From: Terrabacter terrigena
Lineage (GTDB): Bacteria; Actinomycetota; Actinomycetes; Actinomycetales; Dermatophilaceae
Assembly (NCBI RefSeq): GCF_042676085.1
Contig: NZ_JBHTKH010000002.1
Span: forward strand, 248,001-312,000
DNA: 64,000 nucleotides
Direction of reading: 5' to 3'
The translations under genes were made by a program, and so were the position numbers. This document shows positions 34,801 through 42,858 of the stretch, piece by piece. The notes under the pieces were generated by a model that saw only the letters and a list, made by a program, of their open reading frames with translations, made no database searches and was not told the DNA's origin. Numbering within the stretch: the stretch's first letter is position 1; the number at the start of each line of letters is the position of its first letter.

Positions 34801-34920
34801 AAGGGCACGATCGCCCTCGGCTTCGGCACCCTGGCGCCGGGCAAGTGGCTCGGCTCGGTCGCGTACGCCGGCAGCGCCGGCATGCCCAGCCCGACCGTCG
34901 TGCGGGTGGACGTGCCGTAG
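31876..34920 (+). CDS. Secreted S8 subtilisin-like serine protease
   Basis: A 1014-residue extracellular protease. A signal peptide (MNRRWFAALAAVPLALSVAG) leads an I9-type propeptide (~50-150). The S8 catalytic triad is intact: Asp in GDIDSGIWPESLSF (~185), His in NSHGTHTAS (~275), Ser in SGTSMSAPHVAG (~608). A PA domain is inserted between His and Ser (~400-520, TVHLESNHY), and a C-terminal Fn3-like domain and a pre-peptidase-like segment (DDLDLYVYRG) follow. The GIWPES block is typical of plant-type and actinobacterial 'cucumisin-like' subtilases. CAGGAGA precedes ATG 31876. Confidence 0.93.
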   Translation: MNRRWFAALAAVPLALSVAGTGAADAAPAAVATAPAAAPAVDRPDTDGVYVVQMADLPVVAYDGSTPGYAATKPAKGKKIDVTSAAVTRWADNLKSKHGNALRSVGATSRLYDYAYTYNGFAARLTGAQAKALRSTAGVLAVSKQQTYTIDTSTTPGFLGLTDKGGLWEQLGGTKGAGEGIVIGDIDSGIWPESLSFSDRVDAKGVPTRAATGKLAFQQLPGWNAKCQNGEQWNNSLCNQKLIGAQYFNAGQGGNAGIDRDRPWEFNSARDYNSHGTHTASTAGGNFGVPVTGKTAPLAPNGISGMAPRARISVYKALWSTESGDTASGAGSDIVAAIDQAVADGVDVINFSISGTSTNFADPTEIAFLFAADAGVFVSASAGNSGPTPSTVAHPSPWITTVAAGTHPRASLGDVTLGNGTVMTGASTATTDVSGSLVRARDVARAGVDPATAARCHSSDTGTGGSNDLDPAKVAGKIVVCERGDNARVDKSLAVQQAGGIGMVLVNVPPAVGGTLADFHSVPTVHLESNHYAALDAYVVGAGASARASIHGYVDTKQPAPFTASFSSRGPMLAGSGDVLKPDVIAPGQDILAAVSPSTGGDSFNLESGTSMSAPHVAGVAALLKQRHPSWSPMAIKSALMTSAYDVLDDVTTATKIFRQGAGHIRPNSAADPGLVYDNGFNDWVAFLCGSSNAVGAATCNALRNAGFKTDPSDFNVASIAIGDLAGTQTVTRTVTNVGSASATYTPSVSGLNGVTAQVLPAQLALAPGAKGTFTVKLTRTTAPIGSYTGGFLTWSDGTHSVRSPLVVKPVALAAPAEVAATTAGKSYEVTFGYDGPFTASPRGLVKATETPGSVVDDPTDDIDTAPASSLATTTVTVPAGTTYARFALFGSSGAGDDLDLYVYRGTTLVALSGNGGAVEEANLVDPAPGDYRVVVHGFAVTGATASFTLNHWLLGSTDAGNMEVTAPPQATTGGKGTIALGFGTLAPGKWLGSVAYAGSAGMPSPTVVRVDVP

Positions 34921-34922
34921 GT

Positions 34923-35336
34923 GTGAACAACCAACGGGGGCCGTCAGGCCCCGAACGACGGGGAGGTCCCGGCAGCCGCCGGGGCCTCCCCGCTCGGCGT
35001 CCGGGCGGGGGCCGGCCGGACCCCGCCGGGGCCGAGGACGTCCCGTCGACCAGTGCCCGCGAGCAGCTGCGACAGGCAGCCGCCGCGGGGGCGTCTCGCC
35101 CCCTGCCCACGGTCGTCGTCCGCGGCACGCTGCGGCGGGCCGAGGTGGAGATGCGGCCCCTCGTGCTCGATGGCGACGACGGGACCACGTGGGAGCTGCT
35201 GCTCCCGCCGGGATGGGCGGTGGAGGCCGAGCCGGGCGCGCGTGTGACGGTGAGCGGCGACCCCGCGGACGACGTGGTGACGACCTCGATGGTCGGGCCC
35301 GTGCTGCGCGTGCGGACGCTCTCGACCGAAGCCTGA
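34923..35336 (+). CDS. Small OB-fold-like protein of unknown function
   Basis: A 137-residue protein starting GTG 34923, two bases after the subtilase stop, so probably co-transcribed. The first ~45 residues are basic, Gly/Pro/Arg-rich and probably disordered. Residues ~50-135 look like a single beta-barrel: LPTVVVRGTLRRAEVEMRPL, then WELLLPPGWAVEAEPGARVT and VGPVLRVRTL, similar in pattern to small OB-fold DUFs. No signal peptide is present despite the secreted neighbour. Confidence 0.6.
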   Translation: MNNQRGPSGPERRGGPGSRRGLPARRPGGGRPDPAGAEDVPSTSAREQLRQAAAAGASRPLPTVVVRGTLRRAEVEMRPLVLDGDDGTTWELLLPPGWAVEAEPGARVTVSGDPADDVVTTSMVGPVLRVRTLSTEA

Positions 35337-35388
35337 CCGCAGCCACCCGGCCGGACGCCGGAGAGGCGGCTCGACCACACTCTGAGAC

Positions 35389-35428
35389 ATAATCGCGAGT
35401 TATTTGACCGGTAACGCTCGCCTATTCG
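35389..35428 (+). promoter_or_regulatory. AT-rich palindromic region and -35-like TTGACC before sulfate transporter
   Basis: The imperfect palindrome ATAATCGCGAGTTAT (35389-35403) abuts TTGACC (35404-35409); TATTCG follows at 35423. This is the most AT-rich spot in the 201-bp spacer and the likely promoter/operator of the sulfate operon. The cysteine-free Rrf2 protein encoded at the other end of the operon is a candidate regulator. Confidence 0.4.
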
Positions 35429-35537
35429 AAACTCCCATGCAACAGATAGGAAAGCATCACGCTCTCCCCTGGGCACGACACGTCCACGTCGTGTGGACCG
35501 CACACGACCACCGTCTCACCCCTCAGGAGCACCGCCC

Positions 35538-36572
35538 ATGCGACGCCCAACCATCGCCCTCGCCGCCATCGCCGTCACCGCGACCCTGGGCCTGTCGGCG
35601 TGTGCCGGCGGCGGGGCCAGTGACACCGTCGACCAGCCGGGCTCCACGGCGGCCGGTGCTGCGACCAGCACCATCAACCTCTTCGCGTATGCCGTCCCGA
35701 AGGTGGGCTTCGACGTCGTCATCCCGGCCTTCCAGAAGACCGACGCAGGCAAGGGCGTGCAGTTCCAGCAGAGCTACGGCGCCTCGGGAGACCAGAGCCG
35801 CAAGGTGGCTGCCGGCGCCGAAGCCGACTTCGTCAACTTCTCGGTCGAGCCCGACATCACGCGTCTCGTCGACGCCGGGCTCGTCGACGCCAACTGGAAT
35901 GCCAACGAGCACAAGGGAATTCCCTTCGGCTCCGTCGTCACGATCGTCGTGCGCAAGGGCAACCCCAAGGGCATCAAGGACTGGGACGACCTGCTCAAGC
36001 CGGGTGTCGAGGTCGTGACGCCCAACCCGTTCTCATCGGGTTCGGCCAAGTGGAACCTGCTCGCCCCTTATGCCGCGAAGAGCAACGGCGGCGCCAACAA
36101 GGCGGCCGGCCTCGCCTACGTGACCTCGCTCGTCAAGGACCACGTCAAGATCCAGCCCAAGTCGGGCCGTGAGGCCACCGAGGCCTTCCTCCAGGGCAGC
36201 GGCGACGTGCTGCTCAGCTACGAGAACGAGGCGCTGTTCGTCGAGAAGAACGGCGACCCCGTCCAGCACGTGACGCCGCCCACGACCTTCAAGATCGAGA
36301 ACCCGGCCGCCGTGCTCAAGGGCAGCAAGAACCTAGCCCAGGCGACCGCGTTCAACGAGTACCTCTACTCCCCGGAGGCCCAGAAGCTGCTCGCCGAAGC
36401 AGGCTTCCGCCCCGTCGACACGACGGTGGCCAAGGAGTTCGCCTCGAAGTTCCCGACGCCGACGAAGCTCTGGACGATCGCCGACCTCGGCGGCTGGAAG
36501 ACGGTCGACTCGACGCTCTTCAAGAAGGACGTCGGTGACATCGCCAAGATCTACGACCAGGCGACGCAGTGA
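35538..36572 (+). CDS. sbp: Sulfate/thiosulfate ABC transporter substrate-binding lipoprotein
   Basis: A 344-residue binding protein. It has a signal peptide with lipobox LGLSACAGG (Cys ~22) and sulfate-binding family blocks QQSYGASGDQSRKV, ADFVNFSVEPDI and VTPNPFSSGSAKWNLL. AGGAG lies 8 nt before ATG 35538. It is first of a complete operon with CysT, CysW and CysA, and the family is specific for sulfate or thiosulfate. Confidence 0.93.
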   Translation: MRRPTIALAAIAVTATLGLSACAGGGASDTVDQPGSTAAGAATSTINLFAYAVPKVGFDVVIPAFQKTDAGKGVQFQQSYGASGDQSRKVAAGAEADFVNFSVEPDITRLVDAGLVDANWNANEHKGIPFGSVVTIVVRKGNPKGIKDWDDLLKPGVEVVTPNPFSSGSAKWNLLAPYAAKSNGGANKAAGLAYVTSLVKDHVKIQPKSGREATEAFLQGSGDVLLSYENEALFVEKNGDPVQHVTPPTTFKIENPAAVLKGSKNLAQATAFNEYLYSPEAQKLLAEAGFRPVDTTVAKEFASKFPTPTKLWTIADLGGWKTVDSTLFKKDVGDIAKIYDQATQ

Positions 36573-37636
36573 CAGCCAGGATCCACCAGCGCAGGGGTGC
36601 CGCGGCAGCGGCGCCCCTGCCGGCGCGTCCGGCCACGGGCGACGATCGTGTGCGCGGCCGGACCGACGGTCTCACCGAGGACGGCACCGAGGACGGCCCC
36701 GAGGACCGCACCGAAGACCGCACCCAGCACCACACGGGGGACGGGGCCGACGAGCGCGACGCGCGGGACGGCATACGCCCTGCGGGTGGTCGGGACGGCA
36801 CGGCAAGCCCGGACGCGGGCGCGCCGAAACGGCCCTCGGGTCGGATCGGCCTGGCCCGCCCCCTCGGCGTCGGGGTCGTGACGCTGTGGCTCAGCGTCAT
36901 CGTGCTGCTGCCGCTCGCGGCCCTCACCGTCGCGTCGTTCGGCGAGGGACTCTCCGGGTTCTGGGACGCCGTCACCGCGCCTGCGGCCCTCGCGTCGCTG
37001 TGGGTGACGGTGCTCGTGTCGGCGATCGTGGCCGTCGTCAACGCCGCGCTCGGCACCCTCGTGGCGTGGGTGCTCGTGCGCGACGAGTTCCCGGGCAAGC
37101 GCATCGTCAACGCGCTCATCGACCTGCCGTTCGCGCTGCCGACGATCGTCGCGAGCATCGTGCTGCTCTCGCTCTACGGGCCCAACAGCCCGATCGGGAT
37201 CGAGCTCAACGCGACCCGTTGGGGCCTGGTCGTGGCCCTGCTGTTCGTCACGCTGCCCTTCGTCGTGCGCTCGGTGCAGCCCGTGCTCATCGAGGCCGAC
37301 CGTGAGGTCGAGGAGGCCGCGGCATCGCTCGGTGCCTCGAACTGGACGACGTTCCGTCGCATCGTGCTCCCGACCCTTGCTCCGGCGATCCTGGGTGGCA
37401 CCGGCCTCGCCTTCGCCCGTGCCATCGGTGAGTACGGATCCGTCGTGCTCATCGGCGGCAACATCCCGCGCGAGACACAGGTCGCCTCGCAGTACATCCA
37501 GCAGCAGATCGAGATCGACCGGCCCCTCAACGCCGCCGCGGTGTCGGTGGCGCTGCTCGCCGTCGCGTTCGTGACGCTGCTCGTCCTGCGGGTGCTCTCG
37601 AGCCGCACCCAGCGCCGTGAGGAGCGTGACGCATGA
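36569..37636 (+). CDS. cysT: Sulfate ABC transporter permease CysT
   Basis: A 355-residue inner-membrane permease with six predicted helices. The EAA loop is EEAAASLGASNWTTFRRIVLP, interacting with CysA. The start is GTG 36569 in a GTGA overlap with the binding-protein gene. An unusual ~95-residue N-terminal extension precedes the first helix, with TEDGTEDGPEDRTEDRTQ tandem repeats. The extension is acidic and cytoplasmic by prediction, and not part of ordinary CysT. A downstream start would remove it, but the overlap favours the long form. Confidence 0.9.
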   Translation: MTARIHQRRGAAAAAPLPARPATGDDRVRGRTDGLTEDGTEDGPEDRTEDRTQHHTGDGADERDARDGIRPAGGRDGTASPDAGAPKRPSGRIGLARPLGVGVVTLWLSVIVLLPLAALTVASFGEGLSGFWDAVTAPAALASLWVTVLVSAIVAVVNAALGTLVAWVLVRDEFPGKRIVNALIDLPFALPTIVASIVLLSLYGPNSPIGIELNATRWGLVVALLFVTLPFVVRSVQPVLIEADREVEEAAASLGASNWTTFRRIVLPTLAPAILGGTGLAFARAIGEYGSVVLIGGNIPRETQVASQYIQQQIEIDRPLNAAAVSVALLAVAFVTLLVLRVLSSRTQRREERDA

Positions 37637-38439
37637 CGATCTCCCGGGGCACCCGACTCTCGCTGCGCGTCGTGGCGCTCGGCTACCTCTTCGCGCTGCT
37701 CGCCGTGCCCATCGCCGTCATCCTGTGGCGCACGTTCTCTCCCGGGCTCGGCGAGTTCATCCAGTCCGTGTCGACCCCTGCAGCGCGGTCGGCCATCAAC
37801 CTGTCGCTCCTGATCGTGGCGATCGTCGTGCCCCTCGACGTCGTCTTCGGGGTGGCCACGGCGCTGGCACTCGTGCGAGGTCGGTTCCGTGGCCGCGGAC
37901 TGCTGCAGGCCGTGGTCGACCTGCCCTTCGCCGTCTCGCCCATCGTCGTCGGCGTCGCCCTCATCATGCTGTGGGGGGCTGGGGGCTGGTTCGGCGGTCT
38001 CGACAACGCCGGCTTCACGGTGATCTTCGGGCTGCCCGGCATGGTCATCGCGACGCTCTTCGTCACGCTGCCCTTCGTGGTGCGCGAGGTCGAGCCGGTG
38101 CTGCACGAGATCGGCCAGGAGCAGGAGCAGGCCGCCTCGACGCTCGGCGCGAGCCGCTGGCAGACCTTCTGGCGGATCACGCTCCCGGCCATCCGGTGGG
38201 GCCTGACCTACGGCATCGTCCTGACGGTCGCCCGCGCGCTCGGCGAGTTCGGGGCCGTGATCATGGTGTCATCCGGCTTCCCCGGGGTCTCGCAGACGCT
38301 GACGCTGCTCGTCCACTCCCGCTACATCGACGACCACAACACCTACGGCGCGTATGCCGCCGCCACCCTGCTCATGGGCATCGCGCTCGTCGTGCTGCTG
38401 CTCATGACCGTACTCGACCGCAAGAGGAGCGACCGATGA
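37633..38439 (+). CDS. cysW: Sulfate ABC transporter permease CysW
   Basis: A 268-residue permease partner of CysT, with six helices and the EAA-type loop QAASTLGASRWQTFWRITLP. The ATG overlaps the CysT stop by ATGA, and its stop overlaps cysA the same way. Length and motifs are ordinary for CysW. Confidence 0.93.
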   Translation: MTISRGTRLSLRVVALGYLFALLAVPIAVILWRTFSPGLGEFIQSVSTPAARSAINLSLLIVAIVVPLDVVFGVATALALVRGRFRGRGLLQAVVDLPFAVSPIVVGVALIMLWGAGGWFGGLDNAGFTVIFGLPGMVIATLFVTLPFVVREVEPVLHEIGQEQEQAASTLGASRWQTFWRITLPAIRWGLTYGIVLTVARALGEFGAVIMVSSGFPGVSQTLTLLVHSRYIDDHNTYGAYAAATLLMGIALVVLLLMTVLDRKRSDR

Positions 38440-39446
38440 TCACCGTGACCAACGCGCGCAAGAACTACGGGTCCTTCGCCGCCCTCGACGACGTCAGCAT
38501 CGACATCCCGAGCGGTTCGCTCACCGCGCTGCTCGGGCCGAGCGGATCGGGCAAGTCGACCCTGCTGCGCTCGATCGCCGGCCTCGAGGGGCTCGACTCG
38601 GGCACCGTGACGATCAAGGGCCGCGACGTCACGCACGAGCCACCCCAGCGCCGCGGCATCGGCTTCGTCTTCCAGCACTACGCCGCCTTCAAGCACATGA
38701 CCGTTCGCGACAACGTGGCCTTCGGGCTCACGATCCGCAAGAAGCCGAAGGCGGAGACAGACCGCAAGGTCGACGAGCTGCTCGAGATCGTCGGGCTCGA
38801 GGGCTTTCGCAACCGCTACCCGGCCCAGCTCTCGGGCGGCCAGCGGCAGCGCATGGCCCTGGCCCGCGCGCTTGCCGTCGACCCGCAGGTGCTGCTGCTC
38901 GACGAGCCGTTCGGTGCCCTCGACGCCAAGGTGCGCACCGACCTGCGCCAGTGGCTGCGCCGACTCCACGACGAGGTGCACGTCACGACGGTGCTCGTGA
39001 CCCACGACCAGGAGGAGGCCCTCGACGTCGCCGACCGCATCGCGGTGCTGAACAAGGGCCAGATCGAGCAGGTCGGCGACCCGGTGACGCTCTACGAGCG
39101 CCCGGCCAACGACTTCGTCATGGGATTCCTCGGTTCGGTCGCGCACTTCGGCGACCAGCTGGTGCGCCCGCACGACATCGTGCTCGAGCGCGACCGTGCC
39201 ACGGCGCTGGCCCTCGACGCGAAGGTCGCCGGATCTCCGGGCGTCGTCGAAGCGGTCGTCGAGCGGGTCGTGCCCCTCGGCTTCGAGGTGCGCATCGACC
39301 TGCGAGCGGACTCCGGGGCGCGGTTCGCGGCCCAGATCACGCGCCGTGACGCCGCCGCGCTCCAGCTGCGCGAGGGAGAGACGATCCATGCCCGTGCCGT
39401 CGCACGGTCGAGCGTCGTGGACGTCGACCCGGCCCTCGCGATCTGA
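38436..39446 (+). CDS. cysA: Sulfate ABC transporter ATP-binding protein CysA
   Basis: A 336-residue ATPase. Walker A GPSGSGKST (~35), Q-loop FVFQHYAAF, signature LSGGQRQRMALARA (~135), Walker B VLLLDEPFGALD and switch His VTHDQEEA are all intact. A C-terminal TOBE-like regulatory domain follows (~235-336). It completes the importer; sulfate uptake feeds cysteine synthesis. Confidence 0.95.
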   Translation: MITVTNARKNYGSFAALDDVSIDIPSGSLTALLGPSGSGKSTLLRSIAGLEGLDSGTVTIKGRDVTHEPPQRRGIGFVFQHYAAFKHMTVRDNVAFGLTIRKKPKAETDRKVDELLEIVGLEGFRNRYPAQLSGGQRQRMALARALAVDPQVLLLDEPFGALDAKVRTDLRQWLRRLHDEVHVTTVLVTHDQEEALDVADRIAVLNKGQIEQVGDPVTLYERPANDFVMGFLGSVAHFGDQLVRPHDIVLERDRATALALDAKVAGSPGVVEAVVERVVPLGFEVRIDLRADSGARFAAQITRRDAAALQLREGETIHARAVARSSVVDVDPALAI

Positions 39447-39596
39447 TCCGTCCGGACGACTCCGAACCCGCCGCGGGTAGCCGCGCAGCGAGACCGCCCG
39501 GCCGGGTCCGTGGATGACGGCATACCGTGTGCTGTGGAGCTCGCCCGTCCCGACGAGACGGGTGCAGGTGGCTCGGGCGACCGAGTGACCGAACGA

Positions 39597-39632
39597 CTGA
39601 GGCGGCGAGGGGACGACACCTCGCCGCCTCAG
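39597..39632 (+). terminator. Terminator of the sulfate operon
   Basis: CTGAGGCGGCGAGG (39597-39610) pairs perfectly with CCTCGCCGCCTCAG (39619-39632) over an 8-nt loop, a 14-bp stem between cysA and the Rrf2 gene. Confidence 0.8.
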
Positions 39633-39687
39633 CCACTTCACCCGCGCCGGGTGCGCACGTCGCTGTGCGGTGCGGCAGACTGCACGG

Positions 39688-40152
39688 ATGGACATCTCGG
39701 CACGGGTCGACTATGCGGTCCGCGCCATGCTGATCCTCGCAGAGGCTGACGCGGAGGGTTCGGCGCCGATCAGCATCGACAGCCTCTCGACCCGGCAGGA
39801 GCTGCCGCGCAAGTTCCTCGAGGCGATCTTCGCGGACCTCCGACGCGCCGACCTCGTCCTCAGCCGGCGGGGGGCCCGTGGCGGCTACGTGCTGGCCCGC
39901 GAGCGTGGCGCGATCAGCGTCGGTGACGTCTTCCGGGCCGTCGACGGCCCGCTCGCCGAGGTGCGCGGCCTTCGCCCGCACGAGACGGCCTACCAAGGGG
40001 TCGCCGAGCACCTGCCGAGTCTCTGGGTCGCCGTTCGGGCGAGCCTGCGCGAGGTACTCGACGAGACCTCGCTCGAGGACCTTCGCACCGGTGACCTGCC
40101 TGACCGCGTCCGGCAGCTGCTGACGGCGCCGGACGCCTGGCAGAACCGCTGA
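39688..40152 (+). CDS. Rrf2-family transcriptional regulator without cysteines (CymR-like)
   Basis: A 154-residue Rrf2 protein. The N-terminal winged helix MDISARVDYAVRAMLILAEA and the recognition part PRKFLEAIFADLRRADLV are typical; GARGGYVLAR forms the wing. There is no cysteine at all, so no Fe-S cluster: it is not IscR or NsrR. In the cysteine-regulator CymR the Rrf2 protein senses sulfur status through a partner enzyme, so control of the adjacent sulfate operon is a reasonable inference. ATG 39688 follows a CAGACT box by 6 nt, consistent with a leaderless mRNA. Confidence 0.88.
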   Translation: MDISARVDYAVRAMLILAEADAEGSAPISIDSLSTRQELPRKFLEAIFADLRRADLVLSRRGARGGYVLARERGAISVGDVFRAVDGPLAEVRGLRPHETAYQGVAEHLPSLWVAVRASLREVLDETSLEDLRTGDLPDRVRQLLTAPDAWQNR

Positions 40153-40198
40153 CGGCGGACGGACGTGCGGCCCGCCCCGTCCCAGCGCTCAGCCCAGC

Positions 40199-40564
40199 TC
40201 AGCGCTCCGGCCCGGCGCGGGAGCGAGCGGTCGCCGGCCGCGGCCACAGCGAGGAACGCACGGCGACGGTGAGCTCGACATCGGTGCCGTTCACCGAGCA
40301 GGCCTGTGTCACGGCGCCGTTCACCTGCGCCACCTGCCCCGCGACCGCGCAGGCGGCCGGTGCGGACGAGCCCTCTTGAGCGGCTGAGGCCCCGGCCAGG
40401 GCGCCGAGGTCGGCTGCCAGCCGCGCCCGGTGGCTCGCGACGACGACGGATCCGATCACGAGAGCGCCGGTCGTCAGGGCGAGGACGACGACCACGACCG
40501 TCAGGACCAGCAGGCTTGCGGCACCCCTGTCGGCGGCGGCTGCCGGAGCACTGCCGTTCGTCAT
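40199..40564 (-). CDS. Tad-cluster secreted/membrane helical protein (Rv3654c-like)
   Basis: A 121-residue protein with one N-terminal hydrophobic helix after GAASLLVLTVVVVVLALTTG, a TadE/TadG-like pseudopilin head. The remainder is extracytoplasmic with two Cys (PAACAVAG, TQACSVNG) that may form a disulfide. It is last in the pilus operon and overlaps TadE by ATGA. The M. tuberculosis locus Rv3660c-Rv3654c has the same order and ends with a protein of this kind. Confidence 0.75.
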   Translation of the reverse strand: MTNGSAPAAAADRGAASLLVLTVVVVVLALTTGALVIGSVVVASHRARLAADLGALAGASAAQEGSSAPAACAVAGQVAQVNGAVTQACSVNGTDVELTVAVRSSLWPRPATARSRAGPER

Positions 40565-40962
40565 GGCCCTGATCGCCCAGGTCGCCCTGATGGCCCTGAT
40601 GACCCTGACTCGACAGGCGTCTCTGCGGTCGCCTCGAGGTCCCACCCGGGCAGGACGCCCCAGCCGCCCGTGCGGGCCGTCACCGTGACGCGGGCCGCGC
40701 CGCCACCTCCGGTCACCGCGACACGCGCACCCGAGGGAGCAGCCTGTGCGGCGAGCGACCGGACCCGGCCGTCGTCGTCTCCGCGGGCTGCCGCCCTGCT
40801 GGCGATGCGCGCGGCGTCGATGCACCGGATCTGGTCGATGGCCGCCTGGACCGCCACGAGGCACAGCGCCAGGACGAGGACGACGGACGGGATGGCGACG
40901 GCGAGCTCGGCCGTCACCATCCCGCGCTCACGCCGAACGAGGCGAGGGTGGCGTCGGGTCAC
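40561..40962 (-). CDS. TadE-like minor pseudopilin
   Basis: A 133-residue TadE-family protein. It starts GTG 40962, overlapping the previous stop (GTGA). RRERGMVTAELAVAIPSV is the prepilin-type motif: cleavage after Gly with the conserved Glu at +5. One hydrophobic helix follows. It probably assembles in or initiates the Flp-type pilus. Confidence 0.82.
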   Translation of the reverse strand: MTRRHPRLVRRERGMVTAELAVAIPSVVLVLALCLVAVQAAIDQIRCIDAARIASRAAARGDDDGRVRSLAAQAAPSGARVAVTGGGGAARVTVTARTGGWGVLPGWDLEATAETPVESGSSGPSGRPGRSGP

Positions 40963-41162
40963 CCCGCGAGGCCCAGGGCGCTCTGCACGATGCCCGTCAG
41001 GGCACCTCGCACGGCGTCGGACTTCACGACCCCGAGCAGCACGAGCGCGAACGTGCAGGCTGCCATGATGCCGACGGCGTACTCCGCCGTCGTCATCCCG
41101 ACGTCGCGCCTCACGGACGTCAGTCGCCGGATCAGTCTGCGGGACATGGGTTCTGCTTTCAT
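40959..41162 (-). CDS. Flp-pilin-like small protein (DUF4244)
   Basis: A 67-residue prepilin. DVGMTTAEYAVGIMAACTFA carries the Flp-type cleavage context (Gly then TTAEY) and the hydrophobic pilin helix. ATG 41162 is chosen because of a strong GGAAGGAG just upstream; an in-frame start at 41192 lacks this. It is the candidate major subunit of the pilus. A 68-bp gap to the permease-like gene upstream is the largest within the operon, perhaps with separate expression control. Confidence 0.82.
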   Translation of the reverse strand: MKAEPMSRRLIRRLTSVRRDVGMTTAEYAVGIMAACTFALVLLGVVKSDAVRGALTGIVQSALGLAG

Positions 41163-41230
41163 CGGTCTCCTTCCATCTGTCTTTCTCCTCATGGCCCGAG
41201 CAGGAGTGCTCGAGACGTCCTGTGCTTCGG

Positions 41231-41989
41231 CTACCCACGGAGCACGTCCCCCGCGAGCGCGATGACGAGCGGCGCCACCGTCGTGAGGCAGAAGGCGGGC
41301 AGCAGCACGAGACCCAAGGGGGCGACGAGCCGGACTCCGACCTTCGCGGCCGACAACTCGAGGCGTTCGAGCTCCGCGTCGCGAAGGTCGTCCGAGGCCG
41401 CGAGCAGCATCGCGCCGGGAGGCACGCCGGCGTGGTGCGCGATGGCGACAGCGCGCGCGGCCGGTGCCCAGGCCGGCCCGACGGAGGCCCAGGCCTCGGC
41501 CTCGTCGGCTCCCCAGCGCAGCGCTGCGGCAACCTGACGCAGGTCACGTGAGGCCGGCCCTGCCAACCCTGTGGCAACGGCCTCGAGGACGTCCCACGTG
41601 GGAAGGCCCGAGCGGTAGGCGAGAGCAAGCAGAGCGAGCGCCGACGACACCTCGGCGTCGACGACCTTCGCCACGGTCGCGCCGGGTGGGCGCAGACCTC
41701 GGGTCATGCGGCGAAGACCAGGCACGGCGCCGACCGGACGGTCCCCGGACTCGCCAGCCGATGCGGCTCGGTCACCGCGCGGGGCACCACCGCCGCGGTC
41801 AACTGCACCGACAGGCTCGCCGTGGCCGACGGACTCGGCACCGTCGAGGGGCTCGGCATGGTCTAGAGGCTCGGCGTGGTCGACGGACTCGGCGCCCTCG
41901 ACGGACTGGCCTTGCCGGCTGTCGGAACCCAGCAGGACGTGGACGGCCGCGCCGAGAAGGGCCGCCGCGACCACGGTCCAGGGGCTCAC
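41231..41989 (-). CDS. Type II secretion F-family protein, TadC-like
   Basis: A 252-residue inner-membrane platform protein. An N-terminal helix is followed by a low-complexity repeat region (ESVDHAEPLDHAEPLDGAES). The GspF-like domain has VAKVVDAEVSSALALLALAYRSG and a C-terminal pair of helices (VRLVAPLGLVLLPAFCLTTV). Start GTG 41989 overlaps the TadB stop. It would anchor pilus assembly with TadB. Confidence 0.8.
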   Translation of the reverse strand: MSPWTVVAAALLGAAVHVLLGSDSRQGQSVEGAESVDHAEPLDHAEPLDGAESVGHGEPVGAVDRGGGAPRGDRAASAGESGDRPVGAVPGLRRMTRGLRPPGATVAKVVDAEVSSALALLALAYRSGLPTWDVLEAVATGLAGPASRDLRQVAAALRWGADEAEAWASVGPAWAPAARAVAIAHHAGVPPGAMLLAASDDLRDAELERLELSAAKVGVRLVAPLGLVLLPAFCLTTVAPLVIALAGDVLRG

Positions 41990-42858
41990 GGTCGCACCGC
42001 CCGACGGACCATGCGTGTGCACCAGACTCGTCCGGCCCACACGAGGGCGAGCCCGGCCGCTACGCAGACGCTCGCGAGAGGCGTTCCGAGATAGAGGACA
42101 CGGGGGTCGACGCCGACGGCCAGACCGAACAGGGGCCCGGTCAGCGGGAGAGTCGTGAGCACGGTGACGGTGGCACGGGGTCCGGCCACCGCGACGGCGA
42201 CCTTGCGGCGCCGTGCCCTGGCGTCGAGCAGCCCGCGCACCGCACGGTCGACGGCGAAGGAGAGCGGCGCGCCGGTGGTCTCGGAGAGCTGCCAGGCGGC
42301 GGCGACGAGGGCGAGCTCTGCGGATCGGCTTCGCGCGGCCCAGTGTGCCCAGACCGGCGACATGACCTCTGCCTTCTCAGCCGCGGCGAGGAGTGCGCCC
42401 ACCAGCTGGTCGATGTCGTGACCCGCCGCCCCCGGGCGAGTCGCCGGCCCCCAGCCGGGCCTGCGGTGTCGGGCGTCCCCACGGCGAGATCGACCCATCC
42501 GCTGCCGGGCCAGTGCCACTCGCTCAGCGCCCAGAGCGGCGGCGGCCGCGAGCTCGATGGACCGGCTCGGAGTCAGTCCTGCGTCGAGCGCAGGTCCGAC
42601 GCCGCGCAGCAGCTCGAGGGCGTCGTCGGCGAGCTCGCCCGAGCGGCGCCGGAGACGCCATCGGCGGAAGAGCTCGACGGGGTCACGGTGCCACAGGCTC
42701 GGCAGCGCGGCATCGGTCCGGCCGCCTGGTGCTCCCGGCGGCGCTGCCCACACAGAGTCGTGAGCGGTCGCTCCACCACTCCGCCGCCGCCGTGGCCACA
42801 GGAGGACGGCGATGACGAGCAACACGGCCGCGAGGGCCGCCACCCCGTCGACCCTCAC
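41986..42858 (-). CDS. Type II secretion F-family protein, TadB-like
   Basis: A 290-residue inner-membrane protein. N-terminal helix VAALAAVLLVIAVLLW; GspF domain with LLRGVGPALDAGLTPSRSIELAAA; two C-terminal helices (TVTVLTTLPLTGPLFGLAVG and beyond). GTG 42858 overlaps the tadA stop (GTGA). Confidence 0.8.
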   Translation of the reverse strand: MRVDGVAALAAVLLVIAVLLWPRRRRSGGATAHDSVWAAPPGAPGGRTDAALPSLWHRDPVELFRRWRLRRRSGELADDALELLRGVGPALDAGLTPSRSIELAAAAALGAERVALARQRMGRSRRGDARHRRPGWGPATRPGAAGHDIDQLVGALLAAAEKAEVMSPVWAHWAARSRSAELALVAAAWQLSETTGAPLSFAVDRAVRGLLDARARRRKVAVAVAGPRATVTVLTTLPLTGPLFGLAVGVDPRVLYLGTPLASVCVAAGLALVWAGRVWCTRMVRRAVRP

